Shown here: piece by piece, positions 51,389 through 59,917 of the stretch
Layout: each line of letters starts with the position of its first letter
Numbering within the stretch: position 1 is the stretch's first letter
NCBI GenBank assembly: GCA_024398845.1
Contig: JAKSIM010000002.1
Location: 1 to 64,000 of the forward strand
Reading direction: 5' to 3'
Length of the DNA stretch: 64,000 nt
DNA from: Fibrobacter sp.
GTDB taxonomy: Bacteria > Fibrobacterota > Fibrobacteria > Fibrobacterales > Fibrobacteraceae
Made by a program: the position numbers and the translations under genes
The notes under the pieces: model-generated
Database searches by the model: none
What the model was told of the DNA's origin: nothing
Seen by the model: only the letters and a program-made list of their open reading frames with translations

Positions 51389-52277
51389 TGTCGCCTCCCT
51401 TGTCGTCCTTGGGGACGTCCTTGAGAATCGCGCGTGGCACGAACTGGATGCCTAAATGGCAGACTCGATCCGGATTCCTGTCTTCGCGGGCAATGGCGAG
51501 AATCTTGTCGCGGAACTGCGCAATTTCCAAGCGTACTTTTTCGAAGGATTCCTTGGAGAGGCTGCAGGTTACGGAACTTACGCTGCGTTCGTTTCCGTCA
51601 AGTGCATCGTAAACTTCGCTGTTGATTTCGAGGTTCTTCAGGTGGTACTTGCGGAGGAGGGTGCTTCTCACGCGGGGCGGCGTCGAAATGATGGGCTCCG
51701 AAACAACGAAGCGTCCGTCGTGATCTTCAATGAAGCCGTTCTCGATGAGGTAGTTAATGGCGCCCTGCACCTGGTTCGCCTTGAGGGTGGGAATCATCAT
51801 GCGGCCGATTTTTTGCGCAAGCGTGTCCTTGTTTTTGCAGGCGCTTTCGGGCAAAAGAGGAAGCAGGTCGCGAATGACGGGGTAGTACCACTTGCCAAAA
51901 AATTGCAGGGCGGAATCCTTGAGGGCGTAGTTTTGCGTTGCCTCCTGATTGTCGCGCCTTGCGGCAAGCAACTTTTTGAGCAGGTCTTCGCGCTTGTCGA
52001 CGTTTTTTTCGTTGCCGAACTTCACCAAGTTCGTGAAGTAGTCCTTTTCGGCGGTATTGAACCCAAGTGCTTCGGAAATGTTTTTGGAGTTCTCGATTGA
52101 TAGCGGTCGGCTGCCGTCTAAAATACGCGTGAAAAACGCCGACCCCTTGACCCTGAGGGCGTTCTGGATGCTTCGCAACGAAGCTCCGCTCTCGCCTTGG
52201 AGGTTGTTTAGCAGGTCGCGCAAGTACTCGACGTAGTCGAAGTATGCAAATACGCTTATTTTGGAAACAGAAGCCAT
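51381..52277 (-). CDS. TIGR02147-family transcriptional regulator (right pair)
   Basis: The protein has 298 residues. It opens ISVFAYFDYVEYLRDLLNNL and has the helix-turn-helix-like region LRSIQNALRVKGSAFFTRIL (about 35-55), then a winged-helix-like part with KANQVQGAINYLIENGFIED near 170-190, and ends with PDRVCHLGIQFVPRA as in the left paralog. Its similarity to the left paralog is limited to the family pattern, so the two probably read different signals or sites. A perfect palindrome (52327-52345) lies 50 bases upstream of its start. Confidence 0.8.
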   Translation of the reverse strand: MASVSKISVFAYFDYVEYLRDLLNNLQGESGASLRSIQNALRVKGSAFFTRILDGSRPLSIENSKNISEALGFNTAEKDYFTNLVKFGNEKNVDKREDLLKKLLAARRDNQEATQNYALKDSALQFFGKWYYPVIRDLLPLLPESACKNKDTLAQKIGRMMIPTLKANQVQGAINYLIENGFIEDHDGRFVVSEPIISTPPRVRSTLLRKYHLKNLEINSEVYDALDGNERSVSSVTCSLSKESFEKVRLEIAQFRDKILAIAREDRNPDRVCHLGIQFVPRAILKDVPKDDKGGDSE

Positions 52278-52326
52278 ATCATAAATATAGGTCTATTTTT
52301 TTAGAATTCAATATAAAATTTGCTGT

Positions 52327-52345
52327 TTTCCAAATATTTTGGAAA
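52327..52345. promoter_or_regulatory. Perfect palindrome before the right TIGR02147 gene
   Basis: TTTCCAAA-TAT-TTTGGAAA has 8-base arms and a 3-base centre. It is a likely operator, perhaps autoregulatory. Its sequence is unrelated to the locus operator. Confidence 0.5.
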
Positions 52346-52422
52346 CGTTTGGGCGATTTTCAATAGGCTGCTAGGTTTCTAATCTTTGATTTTGTGCTGT
52401 AATTTCTAATTTTGGTTTTACC

Positions 52423-53604
52423 ATGGAACAACCTGAGCAAAAATCGAATCGTGTGTATTTCCCGGCCATCGACGGCCTCCGCTTGTTGGCTAGTATCAAC
52501 ATTGTGATGCTTCACCTTGGAAGTTCCAACGCCCTCCAGTACATGGCTGACTGCAAGTGGCTCATGCCCATCATCAATGCGCCGGCCTTTGCTGCAGGCA
52601 TCTTCTATGTTTTTGCGGGTTTCCTTTTTGCAAGCAAGTTCAGTGACCCGGACCGCCGCATTCCGGTGATTCCGTTCATGTTTGGGCGCATCGCGAAACT
52701 TTACCGCTTGCACTTCTTCATGACGCTTTTGATGTTTTTGGCACTTGTGGTCAAGTTCAGTGGGTACACGCACCTCCCGTCGTTCAGCGAAATTCCGGAT
52801 TGCTTTACCAAGGGCCTTGCCGGAATGTACCATCCGTGGCGCAGCCTTCTTATGCACCTCACGCTCACGTGGTCCATCGCTCCCGATTTTGGCATGAAGC
52901 TCAATGAACCCTCGTGGTCCTTGACCAGCTTCTTCCTCTGCTACGCCATTACCCCGTGGTTCAGCCGCTGGCTTTTTAAGCAGAACCGCCGCACGCTCTG
53001 GATTCTCTTTGGCACGGTGTTTATCCCGGGAATTGTCTGGGCGGTAGTCTTTGGTGCTACGGGTAACCTCTGGTTTGACGGTTACTCCACCAAGTATCGC
53101 TTTTTCCACATGTTTGCGCCGGTCCGTATTTTCGAGTACATCTTTGGCATGGTCCTCTTCCGCCTTTACAAGGAAGGCTGCTTTGAGTACCTAAAAAAGA
53201 ATTATGTGAGTGGCATCGCGCAGGCGCTTTTACTCGCCGCCCTTTACGGAAGCCTCTTCCTCATGAGCCCAAAGTGGAATCCTGGCGTCAATTACTTTAT
53301 CCACCACAGCCTGCCGATTCTCATTTACGGATTGTTTGTGCTTTCGCTCCTTTCGGGCAAGGGCTTCATGGCCCGTTTCTTCTGCATTGGGATTGTCCGT
53401 AAAATCGGCCGCGCAAGCTTTTACCCGTACTTGATCCACCTGCCGATTATCTGTGGCGCATGGGGCATTTGCAACCTCAACTGCCCCAAGAACACCATCA
53501 TCCTCATGGTGTTCATCTACACCATCAGTACGCTGTACATGGAATTCAAGATTTGGAAAAAGAAGCGCGCCAAGGCCAAGGCCGCTGCAAAAACCGCTGC
53601 TTAG
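52423..53604 (+). CDS. Acyltransferase family 3 membrane protein
   Basis: The 393-residue protein has about ten hydrophobic segments. YFPAIDGLRLLASINIVMLHLG at the N-terminus carries the Arg/His pattern of acyltransferase family 3 (OafA/YrhL), which transfer acetyl or other acyl groups to cell-surface sugars. Further matches are FYVFAGFLFASKF and SWSLTSFFLCYAITP. The C-terminus is Lys/Ala-rich and cytoplasmic. The gene stands alone, divergent from the right TIGR02147 gene. The acceptor sugar is unknown. Confidence 0.8.
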   Translation: MEQPEQKSNRVYFPAIDGLRLLASINIVMLHLGSSNALQYMADCKWLMPIINAPAFAAGIFYVFAGFLFASKFSDPDRRIPVIPFMFGRIAKLYRLHFFMTLLMFLALVVKFSGYTHLPSFSEIPDCFTKGLAGMYHPWRSLLMHLTLTWSIAPDFGMKLNEPSWSLTSFFLCYAITPWFSRWLFKQNRRTLWILFGTVFIPGIVWAVVFGATGNLWFDGYSTKYRFFHMFAPVRIFEYIFGMVLFRLYKEGCFEYLKKNYVSGIAQALLLAALYGSLFLMSPKWNPGVNYFIHHSLPILIYGLFVLSLLSGKGFMARFFCIGIVRKIGRASFYPYLIHLPIICGAWGICNLNCPKNTIILMVFIYTISTLYMEFKIWKKKRAKAKAAAKTAA

Positions 53605-53744
53605 CGCAAAAAATTTTTGGTGATGTGGCGGTAAGGGTAAAATCGCCGCTTGTATGCGTTTTTGAAACAACGTAATAACTGTGACATTTGACACACTTTG
53701 GTCATGGTATATCTTTTTTTACTCAAAAACGGCACTTTGAAACG

Positions 53745-53759
53745 GATTTGTTACAAATC
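53745..53759. promoter_or_regulatory. Small palindrome before GH8
   Basis: GATTTG-TTA-CAAATC, 74 bases before the ATG. It is short enough to be chance, but shares the 3-base-centre geometry of the other palindromes. Confidence 0.3.
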
Positions 53760-53833
53760 GGGGGTTCAAAAATAGGCGCATTCAACTTATATTTTAATGG
53801 GGATTGGGCTTACACCTTAACAAGGATTGTTAA

Positions 53834-56068
53834 ATGAAAAACTTTTTCAAGATTGCACTTGGAGCTATTGCACTGACGTCTGTGGTAGCCTCTGCTGCCC
53901 CGCAGTTTCCGTTCCCGCAGAATATGAAAAACCCCCATGGCGCAACTGCCATGTATGCGGATCCGTCCGTGATTCAGGATCACTTTAAAACGTGGAAGAA
54001 GGCCTGGATGAAGGATGTGAATGGTCAAAGGTACATCCTTGCTCCGGAAGGCACCTGCTCTACCGTTTCCGAAGCTATCGCCTACGGCATGCTGATCATG
54101 GTCTACATGGACGATGGTACAAATGGTGCCGAACAGGATTTTAAGAACTTGTATAATACCTGGACGCAAAATGGCGGCAATGGTGCTGGCATGAACTGGC
54201 GCATTGGTTGCGACGGCGGTAGTGGCTCTGCATCTGACGCTGACTTTGATGCCGCTCTTGCTCTCATTATGGCTTCCAAGCAGTGGAATAACAGCCAGTA
54301 CTTGGAAGATGCCAAGAAAATCATCGGCTGGATGAAGACCAATGACATCAATGGTTCGAGTATCAAGCCGGGTAGCGGTTGGAATGATTACTTCAACCCG
54401 AGTTACGCCGCCACTGCCAACTTCAGAGTCTTCGGCGAAGTGACAAACGACGCCAGTTTCTGGAATGGTGTAATCTCCACGGCTTACTCGGACCTGAGTA
54501 AATGTCAGAACAGCAAGACCGGCCTTGTGACCGACTGGTGCGACTGGGGCTCTCATCAGCCTACGACGAACTCTAAGGCTGCCGTGGCCCAGAACGATAA
54601 CGCCGGCTTCTTTGACGACGCCGCTCGTACTCCGTGGCGCATGGCCTGGGCGTACTACTGGTTTGGTGACTCCGACGCCAAGAAGTTCAACGACAAGATT
54701 GTTTCTTGGATGTACAAGGAAACCAAGATGAGCGCAGGCGCAATCAATTCCGGTTACTATCCTGATGGAACAATCTCCTCCAAGCGTGACAATTTTACTT
54801 CCTCTACGTTCTCTGGAGGCATGGGCCTTGCCGCTGCCAGTGCCGACGAACCTGAACCGTACCTCGAAACGGTTTACAGGACTTTGAAGAATAAGACCAG
54901 CTGCGCCCAGGCTGAGAACTGCGGCTCTGGCGTTTCGGGTGAAAAGTATTATCCGGCAACATTGAACCTCCTCTATCTGCTCCTCATGACTGGCAACATG
55001 CCGAACCTCTACAATACGGCCGGCTTCGAAAAGTTTACTCCGGATCCGAGCCTCGGTCAGCAGCTTAGCTCCAGCGATGGTGTCCAGGTAGAAACGGGGG
55101 ATTCCACTGTGGGTGTTTCTGGTTTCTGGAACTGGGGTGCCTATCATGATAAGCTCAACATTGGTACGACGATGTCGGTGGATTCCGGTGCATCTCCGCT
55201 TTTTGTCATCGATGGTGAAGTTTTTGCTAACGCCTCCATGGAAATCGGTCCGGAACCGGCGTATGATGAAGAAAAGAAGAAGGCTGGTTTGCTTAAGTAT
55301 CCGTCTGCTGGTATTGCGATGTCTTTCAGGGGTGACGAAAAGGGCGTGGACTTCACGACGCTTGGTGTTGCTTCTGTTCGTATCAATGTCAAGACCTCGG
55401 GTACAATGCGTTTTGCCTTGCTCTATGAAAAAGAACATTGCGCCGGTTGCGAACCGGGAATTCTTTTGGATCCGACGGATGACTATCAGACGCTCACCTT
55501 CACGTTGAAGCCGAATGGCTACACTCTTGGCGATTTGGACGTTGACAAGTGGATGACTGATGAACCTGTTCCGGCTGCTAGTGCTAACGATGTTATGAAG
55601 ACCGCCTCTGGTGTGAAGTTCGAAGCCAAGATGGCTGATGGCGGCCAGGGCTCCGTGTCTGTGAAGTCCATCGAATTCCTCGATGCTAGCGGCAATGTCA
55701 TTGACCCGGAAAAGCTTGTTGGCTTCAAGGTCGCAAACGATCTCTCCAAGTACACTGGCGGCTCTAATCCGACTTCTTCTGCCTCTACGGATCCGGCTTC
55801 CTCTGGTTCTGTTGTTCCGGGTTCCAGCGCTGGTGGCGATGCTATCGTAGCTGTTGATGCCCTGAGCGTTGCCAAGGTGAACGTCTCCGGTATGCAAATC
55901 CAGTTGATGGGCGCCAAGATTGGTGCTACCTACGCTGTGTTCAGCATGCAGGGCAAGGTGATTGCTTCTGGCCGCGTGAACAGTGCAAGCCAGAGCATCG
56001 CGGTGCCGAACAAGGGCCAGTTCCTGGTTCGCGTTGGCAACCAGATTAGCTCTGTCCGTGTGAAGTAA
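53834..56068 (+). CDS. Secreted GH8 endoglucanase/xylanase with carbohydrate-binding-type domain
   Basis: The 744-residue protein has a signal peptide to VASA. The GH8 alpha/alpha barrel covers about 23-395, with proton donor Glu80 in STVSEAIAYGM and acidic residues in SDADFDAALAL near 135. From about 415 to 640 there is a beta-sandwich (VSGFWNWGAYHD ... ASGNVIDPEKL) that looks like a carbohydrate-binding module, then a Ser/Thr linker and a short basic tail (FSMQGKVIA ... FLVRV). GH8 acts on cellulose, mixed-linkage glucan or xylan; which one cannot be read here. It lacks CBM6 and the locus operator, so it is probably controlled separately. Confidence 0.88.
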   Translation: MKNFFKIALGAIALTSVVASAAPQFPFPQNMKNPHGATAMYADPSVIQDHFKTWKKAWMKDVNGQRYILAPEGTCSTVSEAIAYGMLIMVYMDDGTNGAEQDFKNLYNTWTQNGGNGAGMNWRIGCDGGSGSASDADFDAALALIMASKQWNNSQYLEDAKKIIGWMKTNDINGSSIKPGSGWNDYFNPSYAATANFRVFGEVTNDASFWNGVISTAYSDLSKCQNSKTGLVTDWCDWGSHQPTTNSKAAVAQNDNAGFFDDAARTPWRMAWAYYWFGDSDAKKFNDKIVSWMYKETKMSAGAINSGYYPDGTISSKRDNFTSSTFSGGMGLAAASADEPEPYLETVYRTLKNKTSCAQAENCGSGVSGEKYYPATLNLLYLLLMTGNMPNLYNTAGFEKFTPDPSLGQQLSSSDGVQVETGDSTVGVSGFWNWGAYHDKLNIGTTMSVDSGASPLFVIDGEVFANASMEIGPEPAYDEEKKKAGLLKYPSAGIAMSFRGDEKGVDFTTLGVASVRINVKTSGTMRFALLYEKEHCAGCEPGILLDPTDDYQTLTFTLKPNGYTLGDLDVDKWMTDEPVPAASANDVMKTASGVKFEAKMADGGQGSVSVKSIEFLDASGNVIDPEKLVGFKVANDLSKYTGGSNPTSSASTDPASSGSVVPGSSAGGDAIVAVDALSVAKVNVSGMQIQLMGAKIGATYAVFSMQGKVIASGRVNSASQSIAVPNKGQFLVRVGNQISSVRVK

Positions 56069-56097
56069 TAAACTCACATACAATCTTTTGTTAAGTG

Positions 56098-56133
56098 AAG
56101 CCGAGGCTTAAATGCTTCGGCTTCTCTTTTTTT
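56098..56133 (+). terminator. Terminator of GH8
   Basis: AAGCCGAGG-CTTAAATG-CTTCGGCTT is followed by TCTTTTTTT. Confidence 0.85.
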
Positions 56134-56167
56134 ATTGATTTTGCTTAAAATTTCAAGGAAGATTTTT

Positions 56168-56183
56168 TTGTATATTCTCGGGC
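56168..56183 (+). promoter_or_regulatory. Putative promoter placing the transcript start at the batA ATG
   Basis: TTGTATATTC has the -10-like TATATT at 56171-56176, only seven bases before the ATG at 56184. No ribosome-binding site is visible, so the message may be leaderless. Confidence 0.4.
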
Positions 56184-57287
56184 ATGGATATTGGTGCCCT
56201 ACATTTTCAGAACCCTGAAGCCTTTTGGCTCTTTATCTTTGTCCCGATTTTAATTGCGCTGTACGTGTTCCGCCAGAAACGTCGCAAAAGTACCATTAAG
56301 TTCCCGGCGCTTGCGATTGCAAAGAAGGCGGTGCCGAGCCGTCGAGTGCGTTTGCGCCACATTGTGCCCGCTCTACGCCTTATGGCCTTGTGCTGCTTTA
56401 TTGTGGCTCTTGCGCGTCCGCAAAATGCAATGGAAGTCGAGTATACGAATACCGATGGCGTCGATATCATGCTGGTGCTCGATGTTTCCGGCTCCATGGG
56501 GACGCTTGACATGCTTACCCGCGCAGAACAGGCGAAACTTGGCGTGATGAATGCGGAACGCATCCTCAAGTCGGGCGATTACTGGAAGTACAGCCGCATG
56601 GGCTATGCGCAGGAAGTCATTGCCGATTTCATTAAAAAACGTCACAGTGACCGTATTGGTCTTTCTGCCTTTGGTAGTCGTGCCGTGACGCAGTGCCCGC
56701 TTACGCTGGACTATGGCAGCCTACTCGAGATTCTCGGGGCAACCGACGAGCTGGCCCGCGATTCCATTTTTGCGAACCGCACCGCTATTGGCGATGGCCT
56801 TATGAATTCGCTTGCCCGTCTTGAAAAATCCGAGGCGAAGAGCCGTGTGGTGGTTCTCTTGACCGATGGCAAGGACAATGCGAGCGTCATCTCTCCGGTG
56901 CGTGCCGCGGAGGTCGCCCAGTCGCTTGGCGTAAAGGTCTACACGATTGGCGTCGGTAAAAAGAACGGCAAGATTCTTGGGTTCCAGCAGAACCCGTGGA
57001 CGGGTGAAATTTCGTGGGGCGAACGCGAAATCACTCCCGAAGAAGGCATTGACGAAGCGGCCTTGCAGGCAGTGGCTCAAAAGACGGGAGGCAAGTTCTA
57101 CCGTGCCGAGAACAAGGAACAGCTCGAGGGCATTTATACCGAAATCGACCAACTCGAAAAGACTGAAATCGAGACGGTCGCCTATGCGCGCTACGCCGAA
57201 AAGTTCTACCCATGGCTTTTGCTGGGTGCCGTGTTGATTTTGCTTGAATTGATTCTCGCCAATACTAGATTCGTCAGGATTCCGTAA
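56184..57287 (+). CDS. BatA-type von Willebrand factor A membrane protein
   Basis: The 367-residue protein has transmembrane segments near 12-30 and 62-80 (ALCCFIVALARPQ) and at the C-terminus (LLLGAVLILLELIL). The VWA domain in between has the metal site DVSGSM near 99-104 and LLTDGKDN near 230. These features match the Bat (Bacteroides aerotolerance) family, whose partners usually sit in one operon. Here the related protein at 58652 is separated by a convergent GGDEF-like gene. The role is probably periplasmic protein scaffolding; the exact function is not known. Confidence 0.82.
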   Translation: MDIGALHFQNPEAFWLFIFVPILIALYVFRQKRRKSTIKFPALAIAKKAVPSRRVRLRHIVPALRLMALCCFIVALARPQNAMEVEYTNTDGVDIMLVLDVSGSMGTLDMLTRAEQAKLGVMNAERILKSGDYWKYSRMGYAQEVIADFIKKRHSDRIGLSAFGSRAVTQCPLTLDYGSLLEILGATDELARDSIFANRTAIGDGLMNSLARLEKSEAKSRVVVLLTDGKDNASVISPVRAAEVAQSLGVKVYTIGVGKKNGKILGFQQNPWTGEISWGEREITPEEGIDEAALQAVAQKTGGKFYRAENKEQLEGIYTEIDQLEKTEIETVAYARYAEKFYPWLLLGAVLILLELILANTRFVRIP

Positions 57288-57306
57288 ACCATAATGATGG
57301 ATGGCA

Positions 57307-57338
57307 AAAAAATACGCCCGTAAGGGCGTTTTTTTTAT
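57307..57338. terminator. Bidirectional terminator between convergent genes
   Basis: ACGCCC-GTAA-GGGCGT is flanked by A7 on the left and T8 on the right, so it can serve both the BatA gene and the GGDEF-like gene. Confidence 0.8.
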
Positions 57339-58474
57339 TCCTTGATTGGACTGCTAACGGGAATACGGGTGGGCGGTTGTATGCAGTGCTCGTCTACATG
57401 CTTAAGCCAGGTGTCTATGGTTTGGGTCTGTTCTGTACCATATTCGGCCCAGTACACATTGAACGAAATTTTCCAAGGAATTAACGTTTGAATTTCGTCT
57501 TTTTCACAGTTACGTAGAATTTCGTTGCACATGAATTCCATATCTAAAATAGCGGTCTTTTCGCAGATAATGGCGAATTTATCTTTGTCGAAACGGGCAA
57601 GGAAGGTGCATTGATTTATGCTTTGCTTTTTGAGGAACTTTGCGACTTTTTCCATAATGGCGTTGGTTTTTTCGAGGCCGTATTTCTTTTGAATTTTGTC
57701 GTAGTAGTCAATGGTCAAGCGAATAAAGAATAAACGCTTGGAGAGATTCTGGTTTCGCGTGATTTGGCTTAGGTAGTGAGCCATCTTGTATTTGTTGTTG
57801 AGCCCTGTAGAGGGGTCTGTTGATATTTGATGGACTAGCCTAAATATGTAGATGTGTAAAATGGCGAGGATTACGGTTGGGGCTGTAATGTCTAGTGTTG
57901 AAAAGTGAAATTGGACGATGAGCGCAATAATCGGAACTAGCGCAACCAGGCTCAAATAACTGTATTCTGCCTTGTGGAACGGATTTGTGGTGTGTGTGGA
58001 TTGCCTGAGGGCTATTAAAGAGGCGAAAAGGAAGTAGGCGGCCCCAATGACGCTGATGACCATCCAAAAGTATGGGCTCAGGTATAGGGTAGCGTCGTGA
58101 AGGTGGTTAAAGAAATCAAAAATGCCATAAATGCCAACGCCAATGGCTGGGGCTATAAGGATAGGTCTCCACCTTCTAAAGCTGTAGGTGCTGTATCCGC
58201 TGGCAAAAAACGTGTAATTGAACCAGTAGTAGCCAATGAACGAGCAGGTAATGGTCTTTAGGCAGACTACAAGACGAATGAGGTCGAGTTTGTCTGCCGG
58301 AATTACGTGGCTTATGGTGCCTGTAAAACAGAAAATGGAAAACCAAATGAGCAGGGCCCTAAACATGCGGACCTGAGTTTTGAGTAAAAATGTTACCTGC
58401 AAAGAGAATAACATAATGACAGATATGAGTATACAAATAATATCTGTTTCGATTCCAATGATATTTCCAAACAT
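57335..58474 (-). CDS. Membrane protein with degenerate GGDEF domain
   Basis: The 379-residue protein starts at the ATG at 58474, with GGAGG upstream. Seven or so hydrophobic helices (about 1-215) form an MHYT/7TM-like sensor region. The C-terminal part (TDPSTGLNNKYKMAHYLSQI ... TFLARFDKDKFAIIC) has the layout of a diguanylate cyclase domain, but the GG(D/E)EF signature reads RFDKDKF. It should therefore lack cyclase activity and might bind a ligand or partner instead. It sits convergent between two Bat-type genes. Confidence 0.7.
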   Translation of the reverse strand: MFGNIIGIETDIICILISVIMLFSLQVTFLLKTQVRMFRALLIWFSIFCFTGTISHVIPADKLDLIRLVVCLKTITCSFIGYYWFNYTFFASGYSTYSFRRWRPILIAPAIGVGIYGIFDFFNHLHDATLYLSPYFWMVISVIGAAYFLFASLIALRQSTHTTNPFHKAEYSYLSLVALVPIIALIVQFHFSTLDITAPTVILAILHIYIFRLVHQISTDPSTGLNNKYKMAHYLSQITRNQNLSKRLFFIRLTIDYYDKIQKKYGLEKTNAIMEKVAKFLKKQSINQCTFLARFDKDKFAIICEKTAILDMEFMCNEILRNCEKDEIQTLIPWKISFNVYWAEYGTEQTQTIDTWLKHVDEHCIQPPTRIPVSSPIKE

Positions 58475-58598
58475 AGCCCTAACCTCCGTAAGTAAAATAT
58501 AGCAACAATTTACGCATTGTGTCAAAATTTTTACAAAGTGGTGATTTGGCTTACATTTCGTTGATTTCCGTAATGTTTGGGGCGGTCGAATGTGATTT

Positions 58599-58610
58599 TT
58601 GTATATTCTT
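58599..58610 (+). promoter_or_regulatory. Putative promoter of the BatB-like gene
   Basis: TTGTATATTCTT with TATATT at 58602-58607, the same string as before the BatA gene and the gene at 4844. Confidence 0.4.
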
Positions 58611-58651
58611 GAGCACGATACGCTCTTTTTTTTTGTGCCTTGGAGGCCTTA

Positions 58652-59680
58652 ATGCGATTTGCCGAACCGAATTTTTTGTGGTGCCTATTCACACTGCCGC
58701 TGTTTGCGCTGCTGTTTTACTACGCCTATCGCCGCCGCAAAAAGCTGGCATCCCGCTTTGTTTCGCTTTCAATGCTCCCCAAGCTTTCGACGAGCGTTTC
58801 GCCGTGGCGTCGCCTTGCGAAGGTTTCGCTTTTGCTTTTGGCAATCGCGTTCTTGTTTGTGGCCTTGGCCCGTCCGCAGTGGGGGCGCAAAATGGAACAT
58901 ATTGAACGTCGTGGCCTAGATTTGGTGCTGTTGCAAGATATTTCTCTTTCGATGCTTGCCGAAGATGTGAAGCCGAACCGCTTGGTGCGCAGTCGTCATG
59001 AAATTTCGTCTTTTTTGGAGGGACTCTCGGGTGACCGCGTAGGTCTTGTGGCTTTTAGCGGCGAGGCTCAGGTAATGGTCCCCCTGACGCTTGACTATGG
59101 CACGGTGCAGATGATGCTCCGCGAGCTCAATCCCGGTTGGCTCATGCCGGGTACGAACCTCGAAAACGCCATTCGCAAGGGAATGAACCTGTTCAAAAAT
59201 TCCGGCGGGGCGGGCCAGTACTCTGTGATGATTTTGATGAGCGATGGTGAGGAACTGGAGGCCGAGGCTGTGAATGCGGCCAAGGAAGCCGCCGAGATGG
59301 GAATCAAGATTTATACCATCGGTATTGGTAGCCGCGAAGGCGTTCCTATACCGGTCAAGACCAAGAATGGCGAAGTGGCCTATAAAAAGGATATGCAGGG
59401 GAATATCGTGACGACGCGCCTTGAAGAGGGTACCTTGCAGGAGATTGCTAGCGTTACGGGCGCCCTGTACTTTTACGCAAGTCCGGGCGAGTTCCAGTTG
59501 CAGAAGGTGCTGACCGAAATTGCTGGCCTCGAAAAGAAGGAACAGGCGAGCGACCGCATGGAAAATTACCAGGACCGCTATCAGATATTCCTTGGGCTCT
59601 CGGCACTTTTGTTCTTGATCGAAGCCCTCGTTTCGGAACGTGGCCGCCGTCGCAAACAACTTAACGGCCGCTTTAGCTAA
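58652..59680 (+). CDS. BatB-type von Willebrand factor A membrane protein
   Basis: The 342-residue protein starts at the ATG at 58652 after GGAGG; an earlier in-frame ATG at 58640 is rejected because the ribosome-binding site lies after it. Two N-terminal membrane segments (about 7-25 and 55-72) and one at the C-terminus flank a VWA domain with the metal site QDISLSM near 92 and MSDGEELEAEA near 195. It is a paralog of the protein at 56184. It is followed by a hairpin terminator. Confidence 0.82.
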   Translation: MRFAEPNFLWCLFTLPLFALLFYYAYRRRKKLASRFVSLSMLPKLSTSVSPWRRLAKVSLLLLAIAFLFVALARPQWGRKMEHIERRGLDLVLLQDISLSMLAEDVKPNRLVRSRHEISSFLEGLSGDRVGLVAFSGEAQVMVPLTLDYGTVQMMLRELNPGWLMPGTNLENAIRKGMNLFKNSGGAGQYSVMILMSDGEELEAEAVNAAKEAAEMGIKIYTIGIGSREGVPIPVKTKNGEVAYKKDMQGNIVTTRLEEGTLQEIASVTGALYFYASPGEFQLQKVLTEIAGLEKKEQASDRMENYQDRYQIFLGLSALLFLIEALVSERGRRRKQLNGRFS

Positions 59681-59698
59681 TTAAAATTGAATAAAATT

Positions 59699-59730
59699 TA
59701 AAAAGGCACCGCAAACGCGATGCCTTTTTA
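59699..59730. terminator. Bidirectional terminator after BatB-like gene and candidate RNA
   Basis: AAAAAGGCA-loop-TGCCTTTTT serves the plus-strand gene and, in reverse, the minus-strand RNA. Confidence 0.75.
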
Positions 59731-59825
59731 ATAGGATAGAGAAAAGCCATTCTGGTGGGTGTGTCTCTCTTGGAGACGGGCGGCTCGCAGGGGCGAGGCC
59801 GAGAAGTATCCACCAGAAGGGCTCT
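59699..59825 (-). ncRNA. Candidate structured small RNA (unknown class)
   Basis: On the minus strand a promoter (TTGCAC, 18 bases, TATATT; plus-strand 59832-59861) would start an RNA near 59825. The RNA folds with an outer helix of 13 pairs and one mismatch (59745-59758 with 59810-59823), closing two inner hairpins: GTCTC/GAGAC (59763-59777) and CGG-CTCGC/GCGAG-CCG (59781-59801, one bulge). A terminator hairpin with T5 follows at 59730-59699. No open frame overlaps convincingly. It does not contain the SRP or 6S signatures I know. A plus-strand leader of the M16 gene is the alternative. Confidence 0.5.
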
Positions 59826-59917
59826 ATTGATAATATAAGTCCATTTAGCTTGCCCGTGCAAAATCTTTTTCAATATGATACTCCAACTTGGAAGAACGAG
59901 TTTAACTATATTATTCT

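Noticed and set aside
53810-56083. 757-codon minus-strand frame opposite the GH8 gene
   Set aside because: It mirrors a complete GH8 gene with catalytic residues on the plus strand; the translation is low in recognisable structure.
59699-59825. SRP (4.5S) RNA, 6S RNA, or tRNA for the structured RNA
   Set aside because: The GGAAGCAGCC-type SRP core is absent, the fold is a three-way junction and not the long 6S hairpin, and there is no T-loop sequence for a tRNA.
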